From Chrysopilus asiliformis (lineage: Eukaryota; Arthropoda; Insecta; Diptera; Rhagionidae): a stretch of DNA of 64,000 bases. The stretch is taken from positions 496,001 through 560,000 of the forward strand of contig OZ035963.1 of NCBI GenBank assembly GCA_964034945.1, written 5' to 3'. Made by a program: the position numbers and the translations under genes. Positions 62,401 to 64,000 of the stretch are shown piece after piece (positions within the stretch are counted from its first letter, which is position 1; every line of letters begins with the position of its first letter). Below the pieces are notes generated by a model, which ran no database searches, was not told where the DNA came from, and saw only the letters and a program-made list of their open reading frames with translations.

Positions 62401-64000
62401 TTCATTATTTGAAATCCAATCACATATACAAGCATCGTACAAATTATAGTTCCAATTTAGAAAGGGAAAATATTAAAAGATTAAAAAATGTCTCAGATAT
62501 ATTTTTTTTTTTCTTACCTCCTTGTTAATAATGGGGAGCCACAAAAGCGAATAACATTGACTTTGTAAGTGAAATAAAAATTAATATCTCGTTAAATTAA
62601 CAACAACGAAAGTTTTCACTGAATATTTTAGCTTAAGGCATTTCATATTAGTTCGACATGAAATCCCTCGACAACCATAAAAATTTTTTTTGTAATAATA
62701 TTAAATTAAATTAAAGGACGGCTTACGAGTTTTTATATAGCTTTTCTTTAACGAAAACCATATTTGAGTATGAACTTGAAATTATTTTGTTTTATTTACA
62801 AAATAAATAATTAATTAACATTTAAAATTAACAGTGATGCCATATTAAAAAACAATGCCAAAAATTATTTTGAAAGTCTTTCAAAACTGTGAACCGACTG
62901 CACTAATATTTTAACTTCGGTAGTTGTCTCACGTTGGATGTAATTATTGACGTTAATTTTAAGCTATGCAACAGTAAGGTGAAAAATTCCGAGCCCGGCA
63001 ATCATACTAAACACATCTCAAGCAAGATTTATGTTAACCGTGATGTTAGCGGTTGACTAAAATATAGCAACGATATACATACATATATCAATTACTAATG
63101 TCACAGTTAACATAAATGCTTCTTCGGTTAACTATTCCCCTTTCCATTTCCTACCGCGCTCATCAGAACATCGGCCGTAATTTTAACTTATTCGGTCACG
63201 CAGTTTCCAAGTTAAACTCAATTATATGCATTAAAAAAAAATCTTGCGTACTCAAAACCGATAATATTCAAATCGAACCAATCCGTAGCCAAATCCAACT
63301 AAAAAGTCGCAATTTTTTGGCATTGTCATAACAACACACCGATATCAATATAAGTAACTAAAACCAAAGTAAAATATTAAATAATTGATGTTTCATAAAT
63401 TTTAGCATAAGCATCTACACACAACAATTACTACGTTATATGCAACAAGTGTACATATAATAATTAATTAATCAATAATTAATAATATATTTAAACTTAT
63501 ATATGTTATTTATGTACTTTGTAACATACTAAAAAAGTAAAAAAGCTTTTTTTTTCATTATTTTAATTATTATTAAAAATTTACTATCCTATGATTTTCA
63601 TTTTACTCTCTTTTAATTCACTTTTTAATTAAATTTTTGTATCAAGACTTAAAAAAACATTCAACAAATAATGAAATTGCTTTGTAATCACATTTAACTT
63701 TTTAATAGTTTTTTTTTTTTTTTATTTTATTTTGAAGTATTTAATGTTTTATGTTGATTTTTTCAATTTTTTTTTATTCTTCAAAACTTACTGTAGTTTT
63801 AGGCCTTTTACGATTTTGTGTTTCGAAAACAAATATATTTATAATAATAATTAAAAGTGTTGATAAAATTATTTAGAAAATATTAAATCGCATCAAACAT
63901 GTGAAATATTTTCTAAATCTCAAACGTTTTTAAAAAGAAATTAATATAAATTTGAAGCATTCCATAGCAACAGTTTTTAAGCGCAATATAAGCAAAAGCA
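59421..64000. other. Very AT-rich region, no supported gene
   Basis: Long T- and A-runs and frequent stops on both strands. An AAT microsatellite lies at 61088-61104. The only notable structure is the inverted repeat at 63027-63117. A 71-codon frame at 63116-63331 begins just after that hairpin and has no supporting features. Confidence 0.6.
63027..63117. repeat. Strong 23 bp-arm hairpin
   Basis: The left arm 63027-63049 (starts ATTTATGTTAACCGTG) and right arm 63095-63117 (starts CTAATGTCACAGTTAAC) pair over 22 of 23 positions as RNA, two of them G-U, with a single C-A mismatch and a 45-base loop. It could be a microRNA-type precursor or a tiny foldback element. Confidence 0.5.

Noticed and set aside
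1..64000. CRISPR arrays, rRNA genes, integrases, insertion sequences and other prokaryotic features
   Set aside because: None seen. The direct repeats found are few and not regularly spaced, and all gene evidence is eukaryotic.

Overview
This is AT-rich (roughly two-thirds A+T, more in the last 7 kb), intron-containing nuclear DNA from an arthropod, most likely an insect. The evidence is GT-AG introns, polyadenylation hexamers, an Enhancer-of-split type HES repressor with an insect-style N-terminus, an arthropod-type neuropeptide GPCR, and decayed DNA transposons (PIF/Harbinger, piggyBac-like and TA-inserting MITEs). I cannot name the species. Nothing prokaryotic or plasmid-like is present.

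Region 1 (about 4.1-25.1 kb, + strand) holds one complete rhodopsin-like peptide receptor gene. I assembled it by hand from nine phase-compatible coding exons into a 408-residue protein. The true N-terminus comes from an exon at 4127-4240 joined to 4712-4865, not from the ATG just upstream of the TM1 exon. Its third coding exon lies after a 17.6 kb intron that carries several repeats and no convincing nested gene.

Region 2 (25.1-49 kb) is mostly intergenic. It contains a 915 bp internally deleted PIF/Harbinger element with a TAA target duplication and a broken spliced transposase, a 350 bp TA-flanked MITE with 25 bp perfect inverted repeats, a possible two-exon orphan gene (35161-35823), scattered ends of another decayed DNA transposon family, and a GC-rich island at about 46.2-47.4 kb. 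A pair of consensus Su(H) sites plus a TATA-like box lies at 45.0-45.5 kb.

Region 3 (49-56.3 kb) looks like a small Enhancer-of-split-type locus with two divergently transcribed WRPW genes. The minus-strand gene (49278-49977) is a canonical bHLH-Orange-WRPW repressor with Su(H) sites upstream and Brd-box and K-box motifs in its presumed 3' UTR. The plus-strand gene (55545-56177) is a strongly diverged partner. It keeps the same phase-0 intron in the bHLH loop, half an Orange domain and the terminal WRPW, but has lost the DNA-binding basic region. This non-DNA-binding HES paralogue is the most interesting object in the window. A protein-like two-exon reading frame of unknown identity lies just upstream of it.

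Region 4 (56.3-64 kb) has a 474 bp piggyBac-like MITE flanked by TTAA, a retroelement-like fossil, very AT-rich sequence with no supported genes, and a strong 23 bp-arm hairpin near 63.1 kb.
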